Below are positions 25,510 through 33,988 of a stretch of 64,000 bases of DNA, in pieces. The notes under the pieces were generated by a model that was not told the origin of the DNA, made no database searches, and worked only from the letters and a program-made list of their open reading frames with translations. The first letter of the stretch is position 1. Each line of letters starts with the position of its first letter. Origin of the DNA: Butyrivibrio sp. (lineage in GTDB: Bacteria > Bacillota > Clostridia > Lachnospirales > Lachnospiraceae); the NCBI GenBank assembly GCA_015056655.1, contig SVFV01000004.1, forward strand, positions 62,001-126,000, written 5' to 3'. The position numbers were made by a program, and so were the translations under genes.

Positions 25510-26682
25510 ATGAGTAAAGAATTGATGGAAGCACTTGATGTGTTGGAGAAAGAGAAAAATATCAGCAGAGACTCTTTGTTTGATGCTATCGAGACTTCAC
25601 TTATGACAGCCTGCAAGAACAACTATCAAAGAGCAGAGAACATTCGTGTCGAGATCGACAGAGACACTTGTGAGTTCAAGTGCTTCTCTGATAAGGAAGT
25701 AGTTGAGTTTCCTGATGATGTAATGGATCCTCAGAACATGATCTGCATGGATGATGCTTTGAAGTATGTATCAAGCTGTGAGATTGGTGATATGGTTACA
25801 GTGCCGATCAATTCAAAGGAGTTTGGTCGTATCGCTACTCAGAATGCCAAGAACGTAATCCTTCAGAAGATTCGTGAGGAAGAGAGAGGCGCTATTTATA
25901 ATGAATATTTTGAGCATGAGCATGACATCGTAACTGGTGTTGTTCAGCGTTTCATTGGCAAGAACATCAGCATCAACCTTGGTAGAGCTGATGCTATGCT
26001 TAGCGAGAATGAGCAGGTTAAGACTGAGCACTATCGCCCCACAGAGAGAATCAAGGTTTATATCCTTGAGGTTAGAAATGGAAATAAGGGACCCAGAATC
26101 CTTGTATCACGTACACACCCTGATCTTGTAAAGAAGCTCTTTGAGCAGGAAGTTGCAGAGATTCAGGATGGCACAGTTGAGATTAAGAGCATCGCTCGTG
26201 AGGCTGGAAGTCGTACAAAGATTGCTGTTTACTCTAACAACCCTAACGTTGATGCAGTTGGTGCTTGCGTAGGTGTTAACGGAAGCAGAGTAAATCTTAT
26301 CGTTGACGAGCTCAACGGCGAGAAGATTGATATCGTAAACTGGGATGATAACCCTGGTAACCTTATTCAGAATGCACTTTCACCTGCAAAGATCGTAGCA
26401 GTATTTGCTGATCCTGATGAGAAGAGTGCTAAGGTAGTAGTTCCTGATTACCAGCTTTCACTTGCTATTGGTAAGGAAGGACAGAATGCAAGACTTGCAG
26501 CAAGACTTACAGGCTACAAGATTGATATCAAGAGTGAGACTCAGGCTAAGGATGCTCCTGGATTCCGTATCGAAGACTATATGGATGACGAGTACGACGA
26601 GGATGAGGAGTACTACGATGAGGATGGAGCAGAGGAGTCTGCTGACGTCGATACTACAGAAGAAGCTACAGAAGAGGAATAA
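25510..26682 (+). CDS. nusA: transcription termination/antitermination factor NusA
   Basis: Binds RNA polymerase and controls pausing, termination and antitermination. The N-terminal RNAP-binding domain (LMEALDVLEKEKNISRDSLF) is followed by an S1 domain (about 130-200) and two KH domains (GACVGVNGSRVNLIVDELNG and LAIGKEGQNARLAARLTGYK). The C-terminus ends in a highly acidic Asp/Glu/Tyr tail in place of the repeats of enterobacterial NusA. AGGAGAAACTACT precedes the start. Confidence 0.97.
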   Translation: MSKELMEALDVLEKEKNISRDSLFDAIETSLMTACKNNYQRAENIRVEIDRDTCEFKCFSDKEVVEFPDDVMDPQNMICMDDALKYVSSCEIGDMVTVPINSKEFGRIATQNAKNVILQKIREEERGAIYNEYFEHEHDIVTGVVQRFIGKNISINLGRADAMLSENEQVKTEHYRPTERIKVYILEVRNGNKGPRILVSRTHPDLVKKLFEQEVAEIQDGTVEIKSIAREAGSRTKIAVYSNNPNVDAVGACVGVNGSRVNLIVDELNGEKIDIVNWDDNPGNLIQNALSPAKIVAVFADPDEKSAKVVVPDYQLSLAIGKEGQNARLAARLTGYKIDIKSETQAKDAPGFRIEDYMDDEYDEDEEYYDEDGAEESADVDTTEEATEEE

Positions 26683-26685
26683 ATT

Positions 26686-26946
26686 ATGCAAAAGCCTATG
26701 CGAAGATGCGTTGGCTGTGGCGAAAGTAAGGAGAAAGCTTTACTTGTAAGAGTTGTTCGTGATGCAGAGGGCAATATTCATATTGATCCTACAGGACGAG
26801 CAAATGGTCGCGGCGCGTATATATGCAGGGATGAAAAATGTCTTGAAAAGGCTATAAAAAAGAAAGGTCTCGACAAAACACTGAAGGTAACTGTACCGGA
26901 GGAGGTTGCCGCTGAACTTAAGAAGGAGCTGATGGAGAATGAGTGA
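26686..26946 (+). CDS. ylxR: YlxR-family RNA-binding protein
   Basis: Small DUF448 protein with MRRCVGCGESKEKALLVRVV and GRANGRGAYICRDEKCLEKA, the hallmark of YlxR, which sits between nusA and infB across Firmicutes. Predicted nucleic-acid binding; a link to RNase P has been reported for homologues. The stop overlaps the next start. Confidence 0.95.
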   Translation: MQKPMRRCVGCGESKEKALLVRVVRDAEGNIHIDPTGRANGRGAYICRDEKCLEKAIKKKGLDKTLKVTVPEEVAAELKKELMENE

Positions 26947-27280
26947 TAATAAAACCTATTCGCTTCTTGGGCTTTGCCAGAAGGCTGGCAAGCTGGTTAG
27001 CGGAGAATTTGCTGTCGAGAATGCAATAAAGAGCGGAAGTGCTTGCGTTGTTTTGGTAAGCAAGGATGCTTCAGACAATACGAAAAAGAAATTCCGTGAT
27101 AAATGTGAGTTTTATGGTGTGCCGATCTATTCTTTTGGCGATAAAGAAGCTCTTGGGCATGCTATTGGTAAGGAAGTTCGAACGAGTATTGCAATCACTG
27201 ATAATGGTTTTGCGAAAACGCTTCAGAAGAACTTGCAGTTAGAAGAACAGGACGGAGGAAATGCGAATGTCGAAAATTAA
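26939..27280 (+). CDS. L7Ae/L30e-family ribosomal-like protein
   Basis: YlxQ-like kink-turn RNA-binding protein: SLLGLCQKAGKLVSGEFAVE at the N-terminus, then CVVLVSKDASDNTKKKFRDK. It overlaps ylxR by eight bases and its end overlaps the start region of infB, so the three are translationally linked. Confidence 0.93.
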   Translation: MSDNKTYSLLGLCQKAGKLVSGEFAVENAIKSGSACVVLVSKDASDNTKKKFRDKCEFYGVPIYSFGDKEALGHAIGKEVRTSIAITDNGFAKTLQKNLQLEEQDGGNANVEN

Positions 27281-30110
27281 AATATCCGAACTCGCTACGG
27301 AACTGGGGATTGAAGGAAAAGCTGTTGTTGCATTCCTGCAGGAGCAGGGAGTAGAGACAGCTAAGAGATCAAATAGTTCAGTAGAAGATGAGGATGCAGA
27401 GAAAGTAAGAAAACACTTCGGAAGCGGGAAGGCAGAGAATAAATCAGTGGCAGAACAGAAAACAGATATTAAAGAAAATACACAGGCAAAGGAAAACGCA
27501 AAGGAAGTATCTAATGCAGATGCTGAAAAGAAGCCTGTAAAGAAAAAGAAAACAATCATCATGGTTACTAACCCCAGCAATTCCAAGAACGGAAATGGTG
27601 GCGGAAACAGACCTGCTCAGAACAAGGGCAACAACCGTGATGGTCAGAACAACAGAAATGGACAGAAGCAGGGCACATTCGCAAGAAGTCAGAACGTTTA
27701 TCATCCGATCAAACCTTTGACTGCTCCTTCACAGCTTGAGTCCTATAACACAGATATACCCAAGTATCAGGAGACTTCACAGAAGCCTGCTCAGAAACCT
27801 GTAGAAAAGCCGGTTGAGAAGGAAACACCTCAGACTCAGGCTAAGCCTGTAAATGAGGCTCCTGTTCAGAAGGAAGAGGCTAAAAAGCCTGCTCCTGTAC
27901 AGGAAAACAGAAGACCTGAAAATCGCCAGAATGATAATCGCCAGAACGATAATCGCAGAAATGACAGAAGACCTGATAACAATCAGCAGGGTGGTCAGCT
28001 TCGCAGAGGCGATTCAAATGACAGAGGCAGATCTGGTCAGGGTAATGTCCGTCAGGGTGCAGGGAATGCAAGACCTGGACAGGGTGCACCTAATAGAAAT
28101 AATGGCGCTGGCAAGGGCAGAGATTTCGCCAAGGGTCAGAATGCTAAGGGTGGTTTCGAAGCAGCTCCTATGAATGAAGGTAAGGGAGAAGGCAAGAGAA
28201 GAAATAACAGCCAGGATAAGGATAAGAGATCCAAGAAGGATCATATTTATGAAGAGAATGAAGAGATGATGCCCAGAAGTAAGAGGGTTGGTCGCTTCAT
28301 TAAGCCTGAAGTTAAGAAGGTAGAGGAGCCAGAGGAGCAGATCAAGGTAATCACACTTCCTGAGAAGCTTACAATTAAGGAACTCGCTGATAAGATGAAG
28401 CTTCAGCCTTCAGCTATTATCAAAAAGCTTTTCCTTGCAGGTCAGATCGTGACTGTAAACTCTGAGCTTTCTTATGAAGAAGCTGAGAATATTGCAATCG
28501 AGTATGACATTATCTGCGAGAAGGAAGTTCAGGTAGACGTTATCGAAGAGCTTCTTAAGGAGGAAGAGGAGGATGAGAGCACACTCAAGTCCAGACCTCC
28601 GGTAGTCTGCGTAATGGGTCACGTTGACCATGGTAAGACATCACTCCTTGATGCAATTCGTGATACAAGCGTAACTGATAAAGAGGCTGGTGGTATCACA
28701 CAGCGTATCGGTGCTTACCAGATCAAGGTTAATGACCGCAAGATCACATTCCTTGATACACCTGGTCACGAAGCATTCACAGCAATGCGTATGCGTGGTG
28801 CTAATTCTACAGATATCGCAGTTCTTGTAGTTGCAGCTGATGACGGTGTAATGCCTCAGACAATCGAAGCTATTAACCACGCTAAGGCAGCTGGTGTTGA
28901 AATAATCGTAGCTGTTAACAAGATTGATAAGCCTAGTGCAAACGTTGACAGGGTTAAACAGGAAATGACTGAGTATGGTCTTATCGCTACAGATTGGGGC
29001 GGATCAACAGAGTTCGTACCTGTATCAGCTAAGACTGGCGAAGGAATGGATGTACTTCTTGATACAATCCTTATTACTGCTGATATCCTTGAACTCAAGG
29101 CAAATCCTGATCGTGAGGCAAGAGGTCTCGTACTTGAGGCTAAGCTTGATAAGGGTCGTGGACCTGTAGCTAACGTACTTGTTCAGAAGGGAACACTTCA
29201 TGTAGGTGACTTCATTTCTGCTGGTGCATGCTCTGGTAAGGTTCGTGCTATGATTGATGATAAGGGCAGAAGACTTAAGGAAGCCCTTCCTTCACAGCCT
29301 GTTGAGATTCTTGGTCTTTCAGATGTTCCTGGTGCAGGTGAGGTATTCCTTGGCCATGAGAGTGACAAGGAAGCTAAGCAGTATGCTAATACATACCTCC
29401 AGCAGCAGAAGAAGGATCTTATCGAAGAGACTAAGGCTAAGATGTCACTTGATGAGCTCTACTCAAAGATTGAAGAAGGTAAGCTCAAAGAGCTTGATCT
29501 TATCATCAAGGCAGACGTTCAGGGTAGTGTAGAAGCACTTAAGGCAAGCCTTCTCAAGCTCTCTAATGATGAGGTTGTAGTAAAGGTTATCCACGGTGGT
29601 GTTGGTGCTATCACAGAGTCTGACGTATCACTTGCAGCAGCTTCAAACGCTATCATCATCGGTTTCGATGTAAGACCTGATGCAGTAGCTAAGAGCACTG
29701 CTGAGCACGAAGGCGTTGAGATTAAGCTTTACAAGGTTATTTACCAGGCTATTGAGGATGTTGAGTATGCTATGAAGGGTATGCTTGCTCCTGTATACGA
29801 AGAGAAGATCACCGGACATGCTGAGATTCGTCAGCTGTTCAAGGCTTCTAAGGTTGGTAATATCGCTGGTGCTATCGTTACTGATGGTATGATCCAGAAG
29901 GATTGCAAGGTTCGTATCACAAGAGACGGCGAGCAGATCTTCGAAGGTGATCTTGCATCTCTTAAGAGATTTAAGGATGACGTTAAGGAAGTTAAGGACG
30001 GTTACGAGTGCGGTCTTGTATTCGACGGATTTGATGCAATTAACGTTGGTGACGTAGTTGAAGCTTACATAATGGTAGAAGTACCTCGTGAGAAATTGGA
30101 CAATAAATAA
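27267..30110 (+). CDS. infB: translation initiation factor IF-2
   Basis: GTPase that places initiator tRNA on the 30S subunit. An N-terminal IF2_N helix (KISELATELGIEGKAVVAFL) is followed by a long Lys/Gln/Asn/Arg-rich disordered region (about 60-340), a second IF2_N segment, the G domain with GHVDHGKTS and FLDTPGHEAFTAMRMRG, then C-terminal domains. Two ATGs at 27261 and 27267 are in frame; CGGAGGAA is spaced correctly only for 27267. Its stop overlaps the rbfA start by one base. Confidence 0.97.
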   Translation: MSKIKISELATELGIEGKAVVAFLQEQGVETAKRSNSSVEDEDAEKVRKHFGSGKAENKSVAEQKTDIKENTQAKENAKEVSNADAEKKPVKKKKTIIMVTNPSNSKNGNGGGNRPAQNKGNNRDGQNNRNGQKQGTFARSQNVYHPIKPLTAPSQLESYNTDIPKYQETSQKPAQKPVEKPVEKETPQTQAKPVNEAPVQKEEAKKPAPVQENRRPENRQNDNRQNDNRRNDRRPDNNQQGGQLRRGDSNDRGRSGQGNVRQGAGNARPGQGAPNRNNGAGKGRDFAKGQNAKGGFEAAPMNEGKGEGKRRNNSQDKDKRSKKDHIYEENEEMMPRSKRVGRFIKPEVKKVEEPEEQIKVITLPEKLTIKELADKMKLQPSAIIKKLFLAGQIVTVNSELSYEEAENIAIEYDIICEKEVQVDVIEELLKEEEEDESTLKSRPPVVCVMGHVDHGKTSLLDAIRDTSVTDKEAGGITQRIGAYQIKVNDRKITFLDTPGHEAFTAMRMRGANSTDIAVLVVAADDGVMPQTIEAINHAKAAGVEIIVAVNKIDKPSANVDRVKQEMTEYGLIATDWGGSTEFVPVSAKTGEGMDVLLDTILITADILELKANPDREARGLVLEAKLDKGRGPVANVLVQKGTLHVGDFISAGACSGKVRAMIDDKGRRLKEALPSQPVEILGLSDVPGAGEVFLGHESDKEAKQYANTYLQQQKKDLIEETKAKMSLDELYSKIEEGKLKELDLIIKADVQGSVEALKASLLKLSNDEVVVKVIHGGVGAITESDVSLAAASNAIIIGFDVRPDAVAKSTAEHEGVEIKLYKVIYQAIEDVEYAMKGMLAPVYEEKITGHAEIRQLFKASKVGNIAGAIVTDGMIQKDCKVRITRDGEQIFEGDLASLKRFKDDVKEVKDGYECGLVFDGFDAINVGDVVEAYIMVEVPREKLDNK

Positions 30111-30529
30111 TGAGAAAAAATAGTATTAAAAACATCCGTATCAACGGAGAAGTACAGAAAGTTATTTCAGAAGCAATAAGATTCAGCAAGGATCCTCGTA
30201 TAAGTCCCATGACTTCAGTTATGGACGTTGAGGTTGCACCTGATCTTAAGACCTGTAAGGTATGGGTGTCTGTCATGGGTAATGATGAAGACAGACTCCG
30301 TACTGAGGAGGGACTTAAGTCTGCTGCAGGTTATATTCGCAGCACAGTTGCTAAGGAACTCAATATGAGGAACACCCCTGAGCTTAGATTCATAATGGAT
30401 GATTCCATTGAATATGCCATCAATATGTCAAAGATTATTGACGAGGTTGCAGCAAAGGATGCTGCAGCTAAGGCAGCCAGAGGTGAGACTGACGAGGACG
30501 ACCTTGAAACACAAGAGGAAGATGAATGA
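30110..30529 (+). CDS. rbfA: ribosome-binding factor A
   Basis: KH-like 30S maturation factor: NGEVQKVISEAIRFSKDPRI, the conserved MTSVMDVEVAPDLKTCKVWV and RNTPELRFIMDDSIEYA. An acidic tail of about 25 residues follows. It starts at the infB stop and overlaps nrnA by four bases (ATGA). Confidence 0.96.
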   Translation: MRKNSIKNIRINGEVQKVISEAIRFSKDPRISPMTSVMDVEVAPDLKTCKVWVSVMGNDEDRLRTEEGLKSAAGYIRSTVAKELNMRNTPELRFIMDDSIEYAINMSKIIDEVAAKDAAAKAARGETDEDDLETQEEDE

Positions 30530-31488
30530 GAATTGACGAAATAGTTAAAGGCGCAAAGACTGTTGGTATAGGCGGACATATTCGCCCTGATGGTGACTGT
30601 GTCGGTTCAACTATGGGTCTGTATCTTTATCTGAATAAGAATTTTCCTGAATTAAAAGTAGACATCTTTTTGGAGAAGATTCCGGAGAGCTACAGATTCA
30701 TAGAAAAATCAGAAGAGGTTAACTCGGACTTTACGAGTGATGTAGAGAGCTATGATGTGTTCTTTGCATTAGATTGCGGAAAAGAAAGACTTGGCAGTGC
30801 AGAAAAGTTTTTCGACGCAGCGAAAAAAACAGTAAATATCGATCATCATGTCAGCAATGCCGGAACAGGCGATGAGAACTATATTGTTCCTACCGCAAGT
30901 TCTGCATGTGAGCTAGTTTACAACTGTCTCGATAAAGAGAAGATGGATGTGAATATTGCTCAGGCTATTTACATGGGTATTGTCACAGATACAGGTGTTT
31001 TCAAGTATTCAAATACATCACCTGATACCATGAAGGTGGCTGCTGAATTGATCGGTTTTGGCTTCGATTTTGGAAGTCTTATAGACCATGTTTTCTATGA
31101 GAAGAGTTATGTTCAGAATCAGATTATGGGCAGAGCACTTTTGGAGAGTATGGTGTTCATGGATGGCGAGTGTATCGTCAGTGTCGTATCAAGGCAGACA
31201 ATGGATTTCTATATGGCAGAATCCAGTGATCTTGATGGAATAGTAAGCCAGCTTCTTTTGACTACTGGTACTGAATGCGCAATCTTTATGTATGAGCTTG
31301 AGAGCATGCAGTACAAGGTAAGCCTCCGTTCAAAAGGAAAAGTGAATGTTGCAAAAATTGCAGAGCTTTTCGGCGGCGGAGGACATGCAAGAGCAGCCGG
31401 ATGCACTATGAACGGTACACAGCATGACATTATAAATAGTCTCTCAGAGTATATTGATAGAGATTTAAAAGGCGTAAGCGCTAATTAA
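30526..31488 (+). CDS. nrnA: bifunctional oligoribonuclease/pAp phosphatase (DHH family)
   Basis: Degrades nano-RNA and dephosphorylates pAp. Metal motifs are visible: GGHIRPDGDCVGST near the start, FFALDCGKERLG, IDHHVSNAGTGDENY (DHH) near 105, and DHHA1 signature FGGGGHARAAGC near 285. About 320 residues is standard. It is translationally coupled to rbfA. Confidence 0.92.
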   Translation: MRIDEIVKGAKTVGIGGHIRPDGDCVGSTMGLYLYLNKNFPELKVDIFLEKIPESYRFIEKSEEVNSDFTSDVESYDVFFALDCGKERLGSAEKFFDAAKKTVNIDHHVSNAGTGDENYIVPTASSACELVYNCLDKEKMDVNIAQAIYMGIVTDTGVFKYSNTSPDTMKVAAELIGFGFDFGSLIDHVFYEKSYVQNQIMGRALLESMVFMDGECIVSVVSRQTMDFYMAESSDLDGIVSQLLLTTGTECAIFMYELESMQYKVSLRSKGKVNVAKIAELFGGGGHARAAGCTMNGTQHDIINSLSEYIDRDLKGVSAN

Positions 31489-31501
31489 GATAGGACGATT
31501 A

Positions 31502-32455
31502 ATGTATAACGGACTTATTAATGTTTATAAGGAGGCAGGCTATACATCAAGTGATGTAGTGGCTCGCCTCCGTGGCATTTTAAAAATGAAGAAGATCGGA
31601 CATACAGGGACTCTGGATCCGGATGCGGTCGGAGTCCTTGTTGTTTGTGTAGGAAATGGAACAAAGCTTTGTGACATGCTAACTGACCATGATAAGGAAT
31701 ACATAGCAGTTTGCAGACTTGGCGTCACAACTGATACGCAGGATATGTCAGGAAGGGTGTTATCAACGACTGACGTAGATGTTGACAGTACAAAGCTCCA
31801 TGAAGTAGTTAAAAGATTTGTGGGTGAATACGACCAGATTCCTCCTATGTATTCTGCGATTAAGATTGGTGGCAAAAAGCTTTATGAGCTCGCAAGACAA
31901 GGCAAAGAGGTTGAAAGAAAGCCCAGAAGAATAAGAATTGAATCTATTACTATTTTGGATGATTCACATCTTCAGGATGAGCATATTTTCACTATGGAAG
32001 TAAAATGCTCTAAGGGTACATATATCAGAACCTTATGTAATGACATAGGTGAAGCTCTTGGATGCGGAGCAGCTATGGAACATCTGACAAGAACTGCTGT
32101 AGGAAGCTTCCATCTGGATACAGCTCTAACTCTCGATCAGATAGAACAGAAGAGAGATGAGGGCACAGTAGAAGATATTGTTGTTTCTACAGAGAGCCTA
32201 TTCAGAGACCTTGATTATTGCATTATTAAGGACAGCATACGAAAACTTCTTGAGAATGGAAATGGCTTTAAGGTAAAGGATATGGTCAGCCAGGCACCTG
32301 AAGATGAGGATGACTATGTTGAGCCAGATAAGCTTTATGCTGATGGAACAAGAGTCAGAGCTTATTCAGAAGATAAGACATTTTTTGGAATATACAAATA
32401 TGATGCAAGAGTAGAAAGCTTTAAGGTTGAGAAATTCTTCTATACAGCAAAATAA
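31502..32455 (+). CDS. truB: tRNA pseudouridine(55) synthase
   Basis: Makes pseudouridine 55 in the T-loop of tRNAs. The catalytic motif HTGTLDPDAVGVLVVCVGNG contains the active-site Asp (residue about 40), and IPPMYSAIKIGGKKLYELAR follows. Length 317 fits the family with a C-terminal extension. It lies 13 bases after nrnA. Confidence 0.96.
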   Translation: MYNGLINVYKEAGYTSSDVVARLRGILKMKKIGHTGTLDPDAVGVLVVCVGNGTKLCDMLTDHDKEYIAVCRLGVTTDTQDMSGRVLSTTDVDVDSTKLHEVVKRFVGEYDQIPPMYSAIKIGGKKLYELARQGKEVERKPRRIRIESITILDDSHLQDEHIFTMEVKCSKGTYIRTLCNDIGEALGCGAAMEHLTRTAVGSFHLDTALTLDQIEQKRDEGTVEDIVVSTESLFRDLDYCIIKDSIRKLLENGNGFKVKDMVSQAPEDEDDYVEPDKLYADGTRVRAYSEDKTFFGIYKYDARVESFKVEKFFYTAK

Positions 32456-32476
32456 TTGCATCTGACAGGAAATACA

Positions 32477-33415
32477 ATGGAAATAATAACAGGGGAAAGA
32501 CAATTTCATATTGAAGATAAAACCGCTGTTGCCATAGGAAAATTTGATGGTATCCATTTGGGACACCAGAAGCTGTTAAAGCATATCCTTGATAAAAAAG
32601 AACAGGGTATGAAGGCTGCGATATTTACCTTTGATCCTTCACCTGCAGTATTTTTTAAAATGAAAAAGGGTGAGGATATATCTGCAGTGCCTCAGCTTTT
32701 AACAAGGGATGAGAAGAGACGAAAGTTCAAGGAACTTGGAGTTGATATCCTTGTTGAGTTTCCCATGGATGATGAGACAGCCCATATAGATCCGGAGGCT
32801 TTCGTGAGGGACTATCTTCATGGAAGAATGAATGCAGCGTATATAGCTGCCGGAGATGACCTGTCTTATGGCTACAGGGGACGAGGGGATTTTACTCTTT
32901 TGAACAGTCTCGCTTCTGAGCTTGGATACAGAACCCATGCGATCAAGAAGCTTCAGATGTTCGAAAGAAATATAAGCTCAAGTTTTATTAAGGAAGAAAT
33001 CTCTCAGGCAGAGATGGAAAGAGCAGCTGCTCTTTTAGGTGAACCCTACTATGTAGGAGGAATTGTTGAGCATGGCAAAAAACTTGGCAGAACAATAGGT
33101 TTTCCTACAGTCAACCTTCTTCCGCCTGATGAAAAATGTCTGCCTCCCTATGGTGTATATTTTTCTGAGGTCAGGATAGAAGGAAAAACATACAATGGCA
33201 TGACAAATATTGGGTGCAGACCTACTGTTTCAAACAATGGACAGGTTAGTGTTGAAACCTATATATATGATCTGGAAGCAGATTTATATGGCAAGTACCT
33301 GGAGATTGCATTAAAGACATTCCACAGAAGTGAAATGAAATTTGACAGCGTCGAAAGTCTTCAGGCACAAATGAATTTAGACCTCGAAGCGGGCAGAAAC
33401 TTTTTCGCCTGCTGA
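32477..33415 (+). CDS. ribF: bifunctional riboflavin kinase/FAD synthetase
   Basis: Makes FMN and FAD. The N-terminal nucleotidyltransferase domain has AVAIGKFDGIHLGHQKLLKH, the C-terminal flavokinase domain has GRTIGFPTVNLLPPDEKCLP and YNGMTNIGCRPTV. I chose ATG at 32477 with ACAGGAAATACA before it; the open frame begins at a TTG 21 bases earlier. truB-ribF-rpsO order is common. Confidence 0.95.
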   Translation: MEIITGERQFHIEDKTAVAIGKFDGIHLGHQKLLKHILDKKEQGMKAAIFTFDPSPAVFFKMKKGEDISAVPQLLTRDEKRRKFKELGVDILVEFPMDDETAHIDPEAFVRDYLHGRMNAAYIAAGDDLSYGYRGRGDFTLLNSLASELGYRTHAIKKLQMFERNISSSFIKEEISQAEMERAAALLGEPYYVGGIVEHGKKLGRTIGFPTVNLLPPDEKCLPPYGVYFSEVRIEGKTYNGMTNIGCRPTVSNNGQVSVETYIYDLEADLYGKYLEIALKTFHRSEMKFDSVESLQAQMNLDLEAGRNFFAC

Positions 33416-33423
33416 GTACAGAC

Positions 33424-33452
33424 TTTACATTCTGATGAGTCTGTGATAAAAT
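33424..33452 (+). promoter_or_regulatory. promoter of rpsO
   Basis: TTTACA (33424-33429), 17-bp spacer, TAAAAT (33447-33452), followed by a structured leader. Confidence 0.7.
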
Positions 33453-33453
33453 C

Positions 33454-33520
33454 AAGTGGTTTCTCACATGAGAACACATAGAAATTACCGATACTCGGAT
33501 GGAGGCCACTCCAGCCACTT
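33454..33520 (+). promoter_or_regulatory. branched RNA leader of rpsO (candidate S15 autoregulatory site)
   Basis: Outer stem AAGTGG (33454-33459) with CCACTT (33515-33520) encloses three hairpins: TTCTCA/TGAGAA (33461-33474), CCGA/TCGG (33488-33498) and TGGAG/CTCCA (33500-33513). S15 autoregulation through leader junctions is known in several bacteria, in forms that differ between clades. Confidence 0.55.
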
Positions 33521-33559
33521 CCTGGTATACGGCACATTGTAAAGAAAAGGAGTAGAAGC

Positions 33560-33826
33560 ATGATTACAAAGGAAAAGAAAACAGAAGTTATCAACCAGTA
33601 TGCTAGACAGGCTGGCGACACAGGATCACCGGAGGTTCAGGTAGCAATCCTTACAACACGTATTAAGGAGCTCAACGAGCACCTCAACACACATCCGAAG
33701 GATCACCACTCAAGAAGAGGTCTTCTTAAGATGGTAGGTCGCAGACGTGCTCTTCTTGCTTACCTTAAGAAGAAGGATCTTGAGAAGTATCGTAAGCTTA
33801 TTGCTGATCTTGGTTTGAGAAAATAA
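33560..33826 (+). CDS. rpsO: 30S ribosomal protein S15
   Basis: 88 residues with the S15 signature [20 protein letters not shown] and [34 protein letters not shown] is the ribosome site. It has its own promoter and leader and is followed by pnp. Confidence 0.98.
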   Translation: MITKEKKTEVINQYARQAGDTGSPEVQVAILTTRIKELNEHLNTHPKDHHSRRGLLKMVGRRRALLAYLKKKDLEKYRKLIADLGLRK

Positions 33827-33837
33827 TTTTCCAAAGA

Positions 33838-33888
33838 AAAAGGCGGGGTTTGCCGGTTGTTTACAGCTGGTCTATTCCGCCTTGCTTT
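33838..33888 (+). terminator. hairpin between rpsO and pnp
   Basis: AAGGCGG (33840-33846) pairs with CCGCCTT (33877-33883), followed by GCTTTAC. The long loop contains further small stems. Termination is probably partial. Confidence 0.55.
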
Positions 33889-33988
33889 ACATTAAAAAGA
33901 AAAAACAAATGCGCCCGAGGATGGCGCGAGAAGATTGCCAGTCATATTATATGAGGGATATGGCTGAGCGTGAGATAAGGAGATAAAT

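Noticed and set aside
27441..28290. Tandem repeats or recombination in infB
   Set aside because: The biased Lys/Gln/Asn/Arg stretch is the usual disordered linker of IF-2.
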